From positions 337,007-401,006 of the forward strand of contig NZ_KB911259.1 of assembly GCF_000383415.1 (NCBI RefSeq): 64,000 nt of DNA, written 5' to 3'. Origin of the DNA: Hyphomicrobium zavarzinii ATCC 27496 (lineage in GTDB: Bacteria > Pseudomonadota > Alphaproteobacteria > Rhizobiales > Hyphomicrobiaceae). Position numbers and translations under genes: made by a program. Numbering within the stretch: position 1 is the first letter of the stretch; each line of letters begins with the position of its first letter. The notes beneath the pieces are model-generated. The model had not been told where the DNA came from. It did not search any database and worked only from the letters and a program-made list of their open reading frames with translations. Of the stretch, positions 51,874-60,232 are shown one piece after another.

Positions 51874-53397
51874 ATGACGGACGCGACAGGATCGAGCTGG
51901 CAGCGGCTCGGCCAAAAGCTGGAAACGGCGCTCCTAAATCCCATTCGTGCGTTCCGTCCGCGCTACCTGCCGCTGCTGATGGTTTACTTCGCTTACGGCG
52001 CCCTCGGCATCGTCACCATCGCCGAAAGCTTCTGGATCAAGTCTGCACTGACACTTTCCGCGTCTGAGCTGGCGGCACTCAGCGTGTGGCTCACGCTGCC
52101 TTGGACCATCAAGATGGTGTTCGGAGAGCTCGTCGACGCAGTGCCCGTGTTCGGCTCCCAGCGCCGCGCCTACGTGCTGATCGGCGGCGCCCTCGTGGCT
52201 CTCGGCCTTCTCACGCTTGCAGGGGCCGCGGGCGGCTGGCTGACCTTCGCCACGCCGCCTGATCTCTACCGCATCGGATCGTTCCTGAGCGTGGTCGGCG
52301 TGGTGTTGCAGGACGTGACTGCCGACGCAATGAGCACCGAAGTCGTAGATCGCGAGAACCCGGACGGAACACCGCGCGCCCCGAAAGACATCAACCGCGA
52401 TCTCGGCATGGTGCAGGTGCTGGGGCGTCTTTCGCTCTCGCTCGGCATGGTGGCGGTGGCAGGTCTCGCGGGCTTCCTGGCGAGCGTCTTTTCCTATGAG
52501 ACCGTCTTCCTCTGTGGCCTCGTCATTCCGCTGATCTCCATATCGGGCGCGCTCCTGATCGACATCAACACCGCCGAGACCCGGCCTGTAGACTGGCGCA
52601 TCCTGGGCGGCGGCATCGCCTTCGGTAGCGCCGTCTTCGTGCTCGCCATCACCGGCGTTCCCTACAGCCAGGAGGTGGTGTTCCTCGTGTCGATGGCCGT
52701 GGTGTCCGCCATGCTCTGGCGCGTCGTCAGCGATCTCGATCCCGAAACCAAGGAGAAGATCTTCTACGCCGCCCTCATCATCTTCGTGTTCCGCGCGACG
52801 CCGCTCGTCGGACAGGGCTACACCTGGTTCACCATCGACGTGCTCGGCTTCGACGAGGCATTTCAGGGAACGCTGAACCAGATCGGCGCGCTGCTGGCTC
52901 TTCTCGGCACCTGGGTGTTCTCGGACGCCATCACCGGCCGGCCCATTCCCGTCGTGCTCTTCTGGCTTACCATCGCCGCGACGGTGCTGACGCTGCCGAG
53001 CCTCGCGCTGACGCTCGGCATCAGCCAATGGACGGAAGCGACGTTCGGTTTCGGCGCGCGCACCATCGCCATCATCGACACCGCCGCATCATCGCCGTTC
53101 CTGCAATTGAGCATGATCCCATTGCTCACGCTCTGCGCCATCTACGCGCCGGAAAAGCGCCGCGCCACGTGGTTCGCTCTGATGGGCTCTCTCATGAACC
53201 TCGCCCTAGTCGCCGGCGCCCTGCAGACGAAGTACCTCAACACGATCTTTGTCGTCGATCGCGGCTCCTACGAAAACCTTCCCTTGATCCTCGGCACGGT
53301 GATGGCGATCGGCCTGATCGCGCCGCTGACGGCGATCCTGCTGTTCGGATATCACTTGAACGGAGGGAACGGGCGACCTCCTGTGCGGCAGGACTGA
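51874..53397 (+). CDS. MFS transporter of the folate-biopterin transporter (BT1) type
   Basis: 507 residues, about twelve to fourteen membrane helices. LTLPWTIKMVFGELVDAVPV followed by FGSQRRAYVLIGG is the characteristic loop of the folate-biopterin transporter family (usually K..YG..SD..P..GYRRRPY). DVTADAMSTEVV near residue 150 is also a family feature. It may move a pterin, folate or another small metabolite; in a methylotroph folates are in heavy use, but the substrate is not shown. Start ATG 51874 with GGGGAAGGA upstream. Confidence 0.78.
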   Translation: MTDATGSSWQRLGQKLETALLNPIRAFRPRYLPLLMVYFAYGALGIVTIAESFWIKSALTLSASELAALSVWLTLPWTIKMVFGELVDAVPVFGSQRRAYVLIGGALVALGLLTLAGAAGGWLTFATPPDLYRIGSFLSVVGVVLQDVTADAMSTEVVDRENPDGTPRAPKDINRDLGMVQVLGRLSLSLGMVAVAGLAGFLASVFSYETVFLCGLVIPLISISGALLIDINTAETRPVDWRILGGGIAFGSAVFVLAITGVPYSQEVVFLVSMAVVSAMLWRVVSDLDPETKEKIFYAALIIFVFRATPLVGQGYTWFTIDVLGFDEAFQGTLNQIGALLALLGTWVFSDAITGRPIPVVLFWLTIAATVLTLPSLALTLGISQWTEATFGFGARTIAIIDTAASSPFLQLSMIPLLTLCAIYAPEKRRATWFALMGSLMNLALVAGALQTKYLNTIFVVDRGSYENLPLILGTVMAIGLIAPLTAILLFGYHLNGGNGRPPVRQD

Positions 53398-53412
53398 CCG
53401 CAGGCGCGGGCG

Positions 53413-54576
53413 TCAGCGCTGGTTCGAGCCGTAGAGAGGACTGGATGATCCGACACGCGTCCCGTCCTCGGCGAGATAGAAGCTGTTCACCCAGCCCTTG
53501 ATCTCGCCGTAGCGGATCGGACACCAGTCTGCCTGGCACTGCCCGGTGATCTCGACGCGCCGCCCCGTGGCGGGAATGCCCGCGATCGAAGCATGGGTTT
53601 CCGAGGGTCCTCGCCGCACGTTGAGAACGTCGCCCCGGCTGACACCCCGCACCTTGTAGAGGGACGGCGTGATCACGGACGTCATCGCCACTTGCTGGCT
53701 CTTGCCTGCGCGCCCCTGGGCTTTCTCCTTGTCAGGAGCCGCACGCGTCTGAGCCGCTCGATCGGAGGAGGCGCCAGCATCACCGGCCGGCGGAAGATGA
53801 GCGACGACGACAGGCTTCTTCACGGGCTTGGCGTGCGGCGTCGCGGCCTTCTTGGCCGGAGGGGCGCTCGCGCTCTTGTAGTCCTCTTTGACGGTAACAG
53901 CCGGTGCCGAGGCATCAGGCGGTCCGGAGGCGACAGGCGCCGGCGACGTCGCTCCGTGACCACGGTCCGCATCGAGGAAGCCTGCTCCACCAATTCGCAT
54001 CGCGGGAGCTTCGACGCGGCGCTCCGGCGGCGCTGCAGTCACGCTTGCGACCACGGCCGGTTTCACCTCGGCAGGCGCCTGCGAGGGAACGGTCTCGCGC
54101 GCTTGCTCAACTTTCTTGACAGGCGGAGTAGCAACAGGCGCCGGGTCTGCATTCGCGACTACGGCCGGGGCCGAGACGGGATTCTCCGGCGTTCCCCGCT
54201 CGACGAGCGTTGCCGTCCCTGTCTCGCCGTCATCGATCTTGCGCCAATAGATGCGCGAGCCTTCCTGCGTGATCGTGAGGCAGCGCACCTGCGCATCGAA
54301 CCAGCGGAACCATTTGGTGCAGAGCTTGTCCGCGTCCACCCACCAGCGACCGCGATCCTTGCGCGAGCCGAGAATGGGCGCGAGCGCGCCTGCTTCCGCA
54401 GCGACGAGACCGTCGCTTCCGAAACGGATGGGAAGTGTCGTGCCGAGCGGGGTATCGATCTCGACCAGAGAGCCGGACACGGCCTCTTTCAGCGCGTCGT
54501 TTGCAAGAGGCACGGGCTCCGCGAGTGCGCCCGTCGCCGCCGACAAAACACTTATGACGATGAACGGCCTGAGCAA
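53413..54576 (-). CDS. Secreted SH3-domain protein with long Pro/Ala-rich linker
   Basis: 387 residues from a TTG start at 54576. Signal peptide (FIVISVLSAATGALA), an N-terminal globular part (GRWWVDADKLCTKWFRWFDA around residues 75-95), a 170-residue Pro/Ala/Lys/Val-rich linker (130-300), and a C-terminal bacterial SH3 domain (VLNVRRGPSETHASIAGIPA, CPIRYGEIKGWVNSFYL). Such proteins usually attach to the cell wall or sense envelope stress. Cys residues in QCQADWCPI are typical of the SH3 subtype. Confidence 0.78.
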   Translation of the reverse strand: MLRPFIVISVLSAATGALAEPVPLANDALKEAVSGSLVEIDTPLGTTLPIRFGSDGLVAAEAGALAPILGSRKDRGRWWVDADKLCTKWFRWFDAQVRCLTITQEGSRIYWRKIDDGETGTATLVERGTPENPVSAPAVVANADPAPVATPPVKKVEQARETVPSQAPAEVKPAVVASVTAAPPERRVEAPAMRIGGAGFLDADRGHGATSPAPVASGPPDASAPAVTVKEDYKSASAPPAKKAATPHAKPVKKPVVVAHLPPAGDAGASSDRAAQTRAAPDKEKAQGRAGKSQQVAMTSVITPSLYKVRGVSRGDVLNVRRGPSETHASIAGIPATGRRVEITGQCQADWCPIRYGEIKGWVNSFYLAEDGTRVGSSSPLYGSNQR

Positions 54577-54954
54577 GAAACGACCCTAACGCTACAGTAC
54601 CCGACGGATGAGCCCTCTTCCTCCTACACGAGTGTGGCAGGAACAGGGTTGTCTCCCAGTCTTACGGCCTCCGAAAAACAAAGCGTGCCAAAGCTGTGCG
54701 ACGTAAAGCTCGCTGAGCGCTCCTCGGCAGACCACCCTAATCATTAGGGGGGCGAGTGTTACCGTGAGGTAAAGAACCCCCTCCACAGGCCACCCAGCCG
54801 CTCCCCTCCGAAATACTGTTTCTGAGCACATAAAGGTCTGGCTGCACGCCCGGAAACGCCAACGACGAGATACGATTGACCCCGGTCTAGTGGCCCGGCT
54901 TTCCTGCATGATAGTCGCCTCCGAACGCGGTCTTCGAGAAGGCGGAGTGAGCAC
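54577..54954. other. Gap between the SH3-protein gene and mogA with a 15-bp palindrome
   Basis: 378 bases without a believable gene. CCCTAAT-C-ATTAGGG at 54735-54749 is a perfect palindrome, 159 bases from the SH3-protein start and 206 from mogA. It could be an operator. No promoter of known type was recognised. Confidence 0.4.
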
Positions 54955-55482
54955 ATGACGGCCAAGATAGGAGTGGTGACGGTGTCGGACCGCGCCAGCG
55001 CGGGCACCTACGAGGACAAGGGCGGCCCTGCCATCGTCGAGGTGCTGCGTGAGATCCTCCTCTCGCCTTGGCAACCCGTCATGCGGCTGGTTCCGGACGA
55101 GCGCACACGCGTCGAAAGCGCCCTTATCGAGCTGGCGGACCGGGAGCAGTGTGGCGCCATCTTCACCACCGGCGGCACGGGACCTTCCGCCCGTGACATC
55201 ACGCCCGAGGCGACCGAGACCGTCTGCGAAAAAATATTGCCCGGTTTTGGAGAGCTGATGCGCGAGCGGAGCCTGGCGCAGGTGCCAACCGCGATCCTCT
55301 CGCGCCAGACAGCCGGCATCCGCGGCAGGACGCTGATCGTGAACCTGCCTGGCCGCCCCGCTTCAATCCGGCTCTGCATGATGGCCGTGTTCCCCGCCAT
55401 CCCCTATTGCATCGATCTGATCGGCGGGCCGCGCCTGGAGACTGACCCCGAGAAATGCCGGGCCTTCAGGCCGCCGTCCTGA
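54955..55482 (+). CDS. mogA: MogA, molybdopterin adenylyltransferase
   Basis: 175 residues. Family signature TTGGTGPSARDITPEATE near residue 70, start KIGVVTVSDRASAGTYEDKG and LIVNLPGRPASIRLCMMAVF. MogA activates molybdopterin with ATP before molybdenum insertion. It is convergent with ubiX (11 bases apart). No other cofactor-synthesis gene is in the window, but modA lies 39 kb away. Confidence 0.92.
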   Translation: MTAKIGVVTVSDRASAGTYEDKGGPAIVEVLREILLSPWQPVMRLVPDERTRVESALIELADREQCGAIFTTGGTGPSARDITPEATETVCEKILPGFGELMRERSLAQVPTAILSRQTAGIRGRTLIVNLPGRPASIRLCMMAVFPAIPYCIDLIGGPRLETDPEKCRAFRPPS

Positions 55483-55493
55483 AGCGAGCGGCG

Positions 55494-56090
55494 TCAGCCC
55501 GGATAGGCCGGCTGCTCGCCCCCCGTCCACGGCATGGCCAAAGGCGCCATGTCGAGCCCCAGCAGATCGATGGCGCGACGGGCGATATGGTCGATGATCT
55601 CCTCTATCGTCGTCGGGCCGTGATAGAAGGCCGGAACCGGCGGCAGGATGATCCCCCCATACTCCGTAACGGAAGCCATCGCGCGAAGGTGGCCGAGATG
55701 CAGGGGGCTCTCCCGCGCAATGAGCACCAGACGGCGCCGCTCCTTCAAATGAACGTCCGCCGCACGCGTCAGCAGATTGTCGGAAATTCCCGATGCGATC
55801 GCGGACAGCGTCCGCATCGAGCACGGCGCAACCACCATGCCCGCGCTGCTGAAGGAGCCGCTGGCAATGGAGGCGCCGATGTCCCGAATATTGTGGCGCA
55901 ACGTCGCCATCCGCTCGAGCCGCCCCAGCGCATCGCGCCCCGCTTCCTGCAAAAGCGTCCGCTTCGCCGCATCCGACACGACGAGATGCAGCTCGACATC
56001 CGGAACCGCGGACAGAAGCTCCCCGATGCGGATTGCGATCTTAGCCCCCGATGCGCCACTGACCCCGAGCACCACGCGTGCAAGCTTCAT
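55494..56090 (-). CDS. ubiX: UbiX, flavin prenyltransferase
   Basis: 198 residues from the ATG at 56090. GVSGASGAKIAIRIGE binds FMN, and VAPCSMRTLSAIASGISDNL and RESPLHLGHLRAM are family signatures. UbiX prenylates FMN to make the cofactor of UbiD. Its ATG overlaps the ubiD stop (ATGA), so the two are translated together. Confidence 0.94.
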   Translation of the reverse strand: MKLARVVLGVSGASGAKIAIRIGELLSAVPDVELHLVVSDAAKRTLLQEAGRDALGRLERMATLRHNIRDIGASIASGSFSSAGMVVAPCSMRTLSAIASGISDNLLTRAADVHLKERRRLVLIARESPLHLGHLRAMASVTEYGGIILPPVPAFYHGPTTIEEIIDHIARRAIDLLGLDMAPLAMPWTGGEQPAYPG

Positions 56091-57622
56091 GAGTGTCCTC
56101 CGATAGATGAGCGGGCTCCTTCGCCGGTTACATCGAGCCCCAACCGCTTCCACATGGCGTCTACGCGCGCGGCAACGGCGGAATCCATGGCGAGCACGCG
56201 CCCCCACTCCCGATCCGTCTCGGCTCCGATCTTGGTCGTGGCGTCGATGCCGAGCTTGCCCCCGAGCCCCGAGACGGGCGATGCGAAATCCAGATAGTCG
56301 ATCGGCGTCCGCTCCGTGATCATGAGATCCCGCGAGGCATCCATCCGCGTCGAGATTGCCCAGGAAATGTCGCGCCAATTGTGCACGTCGATATCCTCGT
56401 CCACCACGACGATCACCTTGGTGTAGGAGAACTGCGGCAACAGGCTCCACAGCGCCATCATCACCCGGCGGGCCTGCCCGGCGTAGCGCTTACGGATCGA
56501 AACGATCGCCATGCGGTAGGAGCAGGCATCGGGCGGCAGCCAGCAATCCACCACCTCGGGCACCTGCCGGCGAAGGATGGGAATGAAGAGCTCGTTCAGC
56601 ACCTCGCCGATGACGGACGGCTCGTCCGGCGGCCGCCCGGTGAACGTGGAAAGGTAGATCGGATCGGCCCGCGTCGTGATGGCCGTGACGCGGAGAACGG
56701 GAAACTCCTCGATCGCGTTGTAATACCCCGTATGATCGCCGAACGGCCCTTCGGGCGCAGTCTCGTGCGCGGAGACAAAGCCCTCGATCACGATCTCCGC
56801 ATCCGCAGGCACCGCGAGAGGAACGCTCACGCACCGCGCGAGCCGGGGCCTTTCTCCGCGCAGAAGGCCAGAGAACCGCAACTCGGAAATCGTCTCCGGC
56901 AAGGGCAGCACCGCCGAGAGAATGGTGGCCGGATCGGCACCGACGACGACCGCGATCGGCATCTCACGCCCCTCGTCGCTCCACAAACGATGATGCGCGG
57001 CCCCGCCCCGATGCGCGAGCCATCGCACGATGGCTCTGTCGGGCCCGAGTACCTGCATGCGGTAGACGCCCATGTTATAGCGCGAAAGCGAGTCATCGCC
57101 CGGAGGGCGCGTGATCACGAGAGGCCAGGTGATGAGCGGAGCCGGCTCCCCCGGCCAGCACGTCTGCACCGGAAATCTGTCGAGCGCGATATCCTGCCCC
57201 TTCTGCACCCGGGATTGCACGGGCGCGCGTCGCACGAAGGAGGGCATCATGCTCATGGCTGCCTTGAGCATTGGCAGGCGATCCAGCGCATCGCGATAGC
57301 CATCGACCGGCTCGGGCTCACGCAACGCGCTCAACAAGCTGCCGAAAGCCCGAACACGCGACGGCTCGATGCCGAGCCCCCAGGCCACACGCTCGCCCGT
57401 CCCGAAGAGATTGGCGAGCACAGGCACATCCGAAGCAGAGCCATCCGCAAGGAGAGGGCGCTCGAACAACAGCGCCGGCCCACCCTGCTGCAAGACGCGA
57501 CGGTGTATCTCCGTCATGTCGTGCACCAGCGAGACCGGCTCGGTGACGCGCTTCAACGCGCCCTTTCCGTCGAGATAGCCGAGAAAGTCGCGCAGAGTGC
57601 GGAAACAGGCGAGATCGCGCAT
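56087..57622 (-). CDS. ubiD: UbiD, prenyl-FMN-dependent 4-hydroxy-3-polyprenylbenzoate decarboxylase
   Basis: 511 residues from the ATG at 57622, which gives the family start (RTLRDFLGYLDGKGALKRV). Other UbiD features: PEGPFGDHTGYYN, LSTFTGRPPDEPSVIGEVLN and VIVVVDEDIDVHNWRDISWA near the C-terminus. It removes the carboxyl group of the ubiquinone precursor. It is the first gene of ubiD-ubiX and lies opposite ubiT, so ubiquinone genes for both routes face away from one control region (57623-57738). Confidence 0.92.
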   Translation of the reverse strand: MRDLACFRTLRDFLGYLDGKGALKRVTEPVSLVHDMTEIHRRVLQQGGPALLFERPLLADGSASDVPVLANLFGTGERVAWGLGIEPSRVRAFGSLLSALREPEPVDGYRDALDRLPMLKAAMSMMPSFVRRAPVQSRVQKGQDIALDRFPVQTCWPGEPAPLITWPLVITRPPGDDSLSRYNMGVYRMQVLGPDRAIVRWLAHRGGAAHHRLWSDEGREMPIAVVVGADPATILSAVLPLPETISELRFSGLLRGERPRLARCVSVPLAVPADAEIVIEGFVSAHETAPEGPFGDHTGYYNAIEEFPVLRVTAITTRADPIYLSTFTGRPPDEPSVIGEVLNELFIPILRRQVPEVVDCWLPPDACSYRMAIVSIRKRYAGQARRVMMALWSLLPQFSYTKVIVVVDEDIDVHNWRDISWAISTRMDASRDLMITERTPIDYLDFASPVSGLGGKLGIDATTKIGAETDREWGRVLAMDSAVAARVDAMWKRLGLDVTGEGARSSIGGHS

Positions 57623-57680
57623 AGAAATGGGCACTCCAGGCTCCGTCGCACGCACTAAACACTGCCTCCCACCGTCAAGT

Positions 57681-57694
57681 TTGATCTGAGTTAA
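57681..57694 (+). promoter_or_regulatory. FNR-like box upstream of ubiTUV
   Basis: TTGATCTGAGTTAA is one base from TTGA-N6-TCAA. Its centre is 51 bases before the ubiT ATG, which would suit an activator bound near -41 with a short leader. Confidence 0.55.
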
Positions 57695-57738
57695 GTCACG
57701 ACTCCTCGCCTCCTCTAAAAGGCTCCACGGGAGGCGAC

Positions 57739-58299
57739 ATGCAGGAGCAGGCACCGCAGCAGGTTTTACGCTTACCGGGTTTCGTTGCATGGGCGATGCG
57801 CCCCTTGCCTCTGTTGCCCCTGGAGATAGCCCTCGGCCGTCTCGTCAAAGGAATAGTCGCGCGTCACCCCGAGCTGGTCGGCAGGTTGAACGGAAGCGAG
57901 TGGCGTTGTGTAGCTGTCGATCCGAACGACCTGCCGTTCGTCATCCTGCTCGATATGCGCGAGGGAAGTCTGACCTTGAGGCTGGCCCGCACGCTCGACA
58001 GCGAGACGGCCCACGCGCGCATCTCCGGTCCCCTGATCGCACTGGTCGGCCTCGTCGACGGCGTCTACGACGGTGATGCTCTGTTCTTCTCGCGCGATCT
58101 CGTCATCGAAGGCGACATTGAAACGGTTCTGGCCCTGCGCAACGCAATCGACGATGCGGACATCGGCCTCCTGCGCGAGACTGCAGCCCTCCTTGAACCC
58201 TATGCCGCGCCCTTCGATCGCGTGGGGCGAAGTGCCATCGCCGTCGTCCGTCGCACTCTCGGCCTTGGCGGCGCGGAGCATCGAGGAAACGCATCGTGA
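57739..58299 (+). CDS. ubiT: UbiT, SCP2-domain accessory protein of anaerobic ubiquinone synthesis
   Basis: 186 residues. An SCP2-type lipid-binding fold: FVILLDMREGSLTLRLAR in the middle and LVGLVDGVYDGDALFFSRDL followed by VIEGD, typical of UbiT (YhbT). It binds ubiquinone intermediates for the oxygen-independent hydroxylases UbiU-UbiV. Its stop overlaps the ubiU start by four bases. The presence of ubiTUV means the organism can make ubiquinone without O2. Confidence 0.88.
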   Translation: MQEQAPQQVLRLPGFVAWAMRPLPLLPLEIALGRLVKGIVARHPELVGRLNGSEWRCVAVDPNDLPFVILLDMREGSLTLRLARTLDSETAHARISGPLIALVGLVDGVYDGDALFFSRDLVIEGDIETVLALRNAIDDADIGLLRETAALLEPYAAPFDRVGRSAIAVVRRTLGLGGAEHRGNAS

Positions 58300-59297
58300 A
58301 GACAGAAACCCGACGCCCGCTGGAGCTGGTATGCCCGGCAGGCACGCCATCCGCGTTGAGAGCTGCCATCGAAGCCGGTGCCGATGCGGTCTATTGCGGG
58401 TTCCGCGATGAAACCAACGCGCGCAACTTTCCGGGCCTGAACTTCAGCCGCGAGGAAATGAAATCCTCCATCGGATACGCTCACAGCCACGGCGCCAAGG
58501 TGCTGATCGCCGTGAACACCTTCGCGCGAGCGGGCGACCTCACGCCTTGGCTTAGCGCCATCGACGATGCGGCAACCCTCGGCGCCGACGCGGTCATTCT
58601 CGCGGACATGGGCCTCATGAGCTACGCCGCGAAGAACCACCCTGGCCTCCGCCTGCACGTCTCCGTGCAGGCCGCAGCCGCGAGCTCGGATTCCATCAAC
58701 TTCTACGTCGAAGCCTTCGGCGTGAAACGCGTGGTTCTGCCGCGCGTTCTCAGCGTTCCCGAAATCGCGGCGGTGACGCGCAACGCGTCCTGCGAGACGG
58801 AGACGTTCGCGTTCGGCGGGCTCTGCGTCATGACCGAAGGACGCTGCTCGCTCTCCTCGTATGCCACCGGGCAATCCCCGAACATGAACGGGGTATGCTC
58901 CCCCGCGAGCCACGTGAGCTATCGCCAGGAAGACGGCGTCATGGTCGCACGCCTGGGAGACTTCACTATCAACCGCTCGTCTGCGGACCAGCCCGTAGGC
59001 TACCCCACGCTCTGCAAAGGCCGCTTCAAGACCGGCGTCGGCGAAGGACACATCTTCGAGGAGCCGGTGAGCCTCGATGTGCGGCAGCTTTTGCCTGCGC
59101 TTCAGAATGCGGGCGTAACCGCCATCAAGATCGAAGGGCGCCAACGCAGCCGCGCCTACATCAAGGCCGTCGTCCACGCTTTCCGCGAAGCGCTCGATGC
59201 CCTGGCAGACAAGAGAAGCGTACCGATCAGCTCGCTCGCCCCGATCACGGAAGGACAAAGCGTGACCGGTGGCGCCTACGTGAAGACCTGGCGATAA
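58296..59297 (+). CDS. ubiU: UbiU, oxygen-independent ubiquinone hydroxylase subunit (U32 family)
   Basis: 333 residues of the U32 peptidase-like family. ELVCPAGTPSALRAAIEAGA opens the barrel. Four cysteines for a [4Fe-4S] cluster are at 177, 184, 201 and 240 (GGLCVMTEGRC, NGVCSP, PTLCKG), spaced as in E. coli UbiU. With UbiV it hydroxylates the ubiquinone ring without O2, taking oxygen from prephenate. It is in an operon with ubiT (overlap) and ubiV (21 bases). Confidence 0.93.
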   Translation: MKTETRRPLELVCPAGTPSALRAAIEAGADAVYCGFRDETNARNFPGLNFSREEMKSSIGYAHSHGAKVLIAVNTFARAGDLTPWLSAIDDAATLGADAVILADMGLMSYAAKNHPGLRLHVSVQAAAASSDSINFYVEAFGVKRVVLPRVLSVPEIAAVTRNASCETETFAFGGLCVMTEGRCSLSSYATGQSPNMNGVCSPASHVSYRQEDGVMVARLGDFTINRSSADQPVGYPTLCKGRFKTGVGEGHIFEEPVSLDVRQLLPALQNAGVTAIKIEGRQRSRAYIKAVVHAFREALDALADKRSVPISSLAPITEGQSVTGGAYVKTWR

Positions 59298-59318
59298 CCA
59301 GAAAGAGGACGCTCGCGC

Positions 59319-60218
59319 ATGTCTCGCACGACACTCACGCTAGGCCCCCTTCTCTACAATTGGCCGGCCGCAGACTGGCGGGATTTCTACGCGCGCATCG
59401 CCGACGAGGCACCTGTCGACACCGTCTGCATCGGCGAGGTCGTCTGCTCCAAGCGCCAGCCCTTCTACGCCGACGTGATCCCCGAAACCATCGAGCGGCT
59501 GGAGCGCGCCGGAAAGACGGTGATCCTGAGCACCCTGGCGCTTCCGACGCTTGACCGCGAGCTTAAATATTGCGGCTCGCTGGCGCGCGAAGCCTCGCAG
59601 ATGATCGAGGTCAACGATATCTCGACGATCCCCGCGCTCGCGAAACGGCCACACGCGATCGGGCCGTTGATCAACGTCTACAACGAGGCAGCCGCCGCCT
59701 TTCTCATCGCAGGCGGAGCGGCGCGCATCGCTCTGCCGCCGGAGTTGCCGCTCAAATCCATCTCCGCCATCGTCGCGGCCGCCCGGAACGCGGTCATTGA
59801 AGTCTGGGCGTTCGGGCGCATTCCCCTCGCAATCTCCGCGCGCTGCTATCATGCCCGCCTGCACGGAAGAACCAAAGACTCCTGCCAGTTCGTCTGCGAG
59901 CAGGACCTGGACGGCCTCGATGTCGAAACGCTCGACGGAGAGAGATTCCTTGCCGTCAACGGCGTGCAGACGCTGTCCTACTCCTACTGCAATCTGATCT
60001 TCGAGGCGCGCCAGCTCGAGAGCCTCGGCGTCTCAGCCCTGCGTCTCTCCCCCCATACCTGCGATATGGTCGCCGTCTCACAGATTTTCCGCGACGTGCT
60101 CGACGGCATTCGCGAACCTTCGCACGCCATGCGGGCGATGCGCACCATCTGCTCCGACGCCGCCTTCTCCAACGGCTTCGTGCACGGAACAAACGGCGCG
60201 CTCTATGTTCTCGAGTGA
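59319..60218 (+). CDS. ubiV: UbiV, oxygen-independent ubiquinone hydroxylase subunit (U32 family)
   Basis: 299 residues. Begins LTLGPLLYNWPAADWRDFYA. Cluster cysteines Cys37 (TVCIGE), Cys176, Cys189 and Cys193 (the last three in ARCYHARLHGRTKDSCQFVC) have the spacing of E. coli UbiV (180, 193, 197). Partner of UbiU. The next gene, thiO, starts 14 bases after its stop and is probably in the same operon. Confidence 0.93.
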   Translation: MSRTTLTLGPLLYNWPAADWRDFYARIADEAPVDTVCIGEVVCSKRQPFYADVIPETIERLERAGKTVILSTLALPTLDRELKYCGSLAREASQMIEVNDISTIPALAKRPHAIGPLINVYNEAAAAFLIAGGAARIALPPELPLKSISAIVAAARNAVIEVWAFGRIPLAISARCYHARLHGRTKDSCQFVCEQDLDGLDVETLDGERFLAVNGVQTLSYSYCNLIFEARQLESLGVSALRLSPHTCDMVAVSQIFRDVLDGIREPSHAMRAMRTICSDAAFSNGFVHGTNGALYVLE

Positions 60219-60232
60219 ACCTGGGATCTGAC

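Noticed and set aside
54643-54670. GGAAC in the SH3-mogA gap as an EcfG promoter
   Set aside because: No CGTT-like element occurs 16 or 17 bases downstream.
54592-55074. Leftward frame covering the gap before mogA
   Set aside because: It overlaps the start of mogA, has no family resemblance and no ribosome site; the gap is treated as non-coding.
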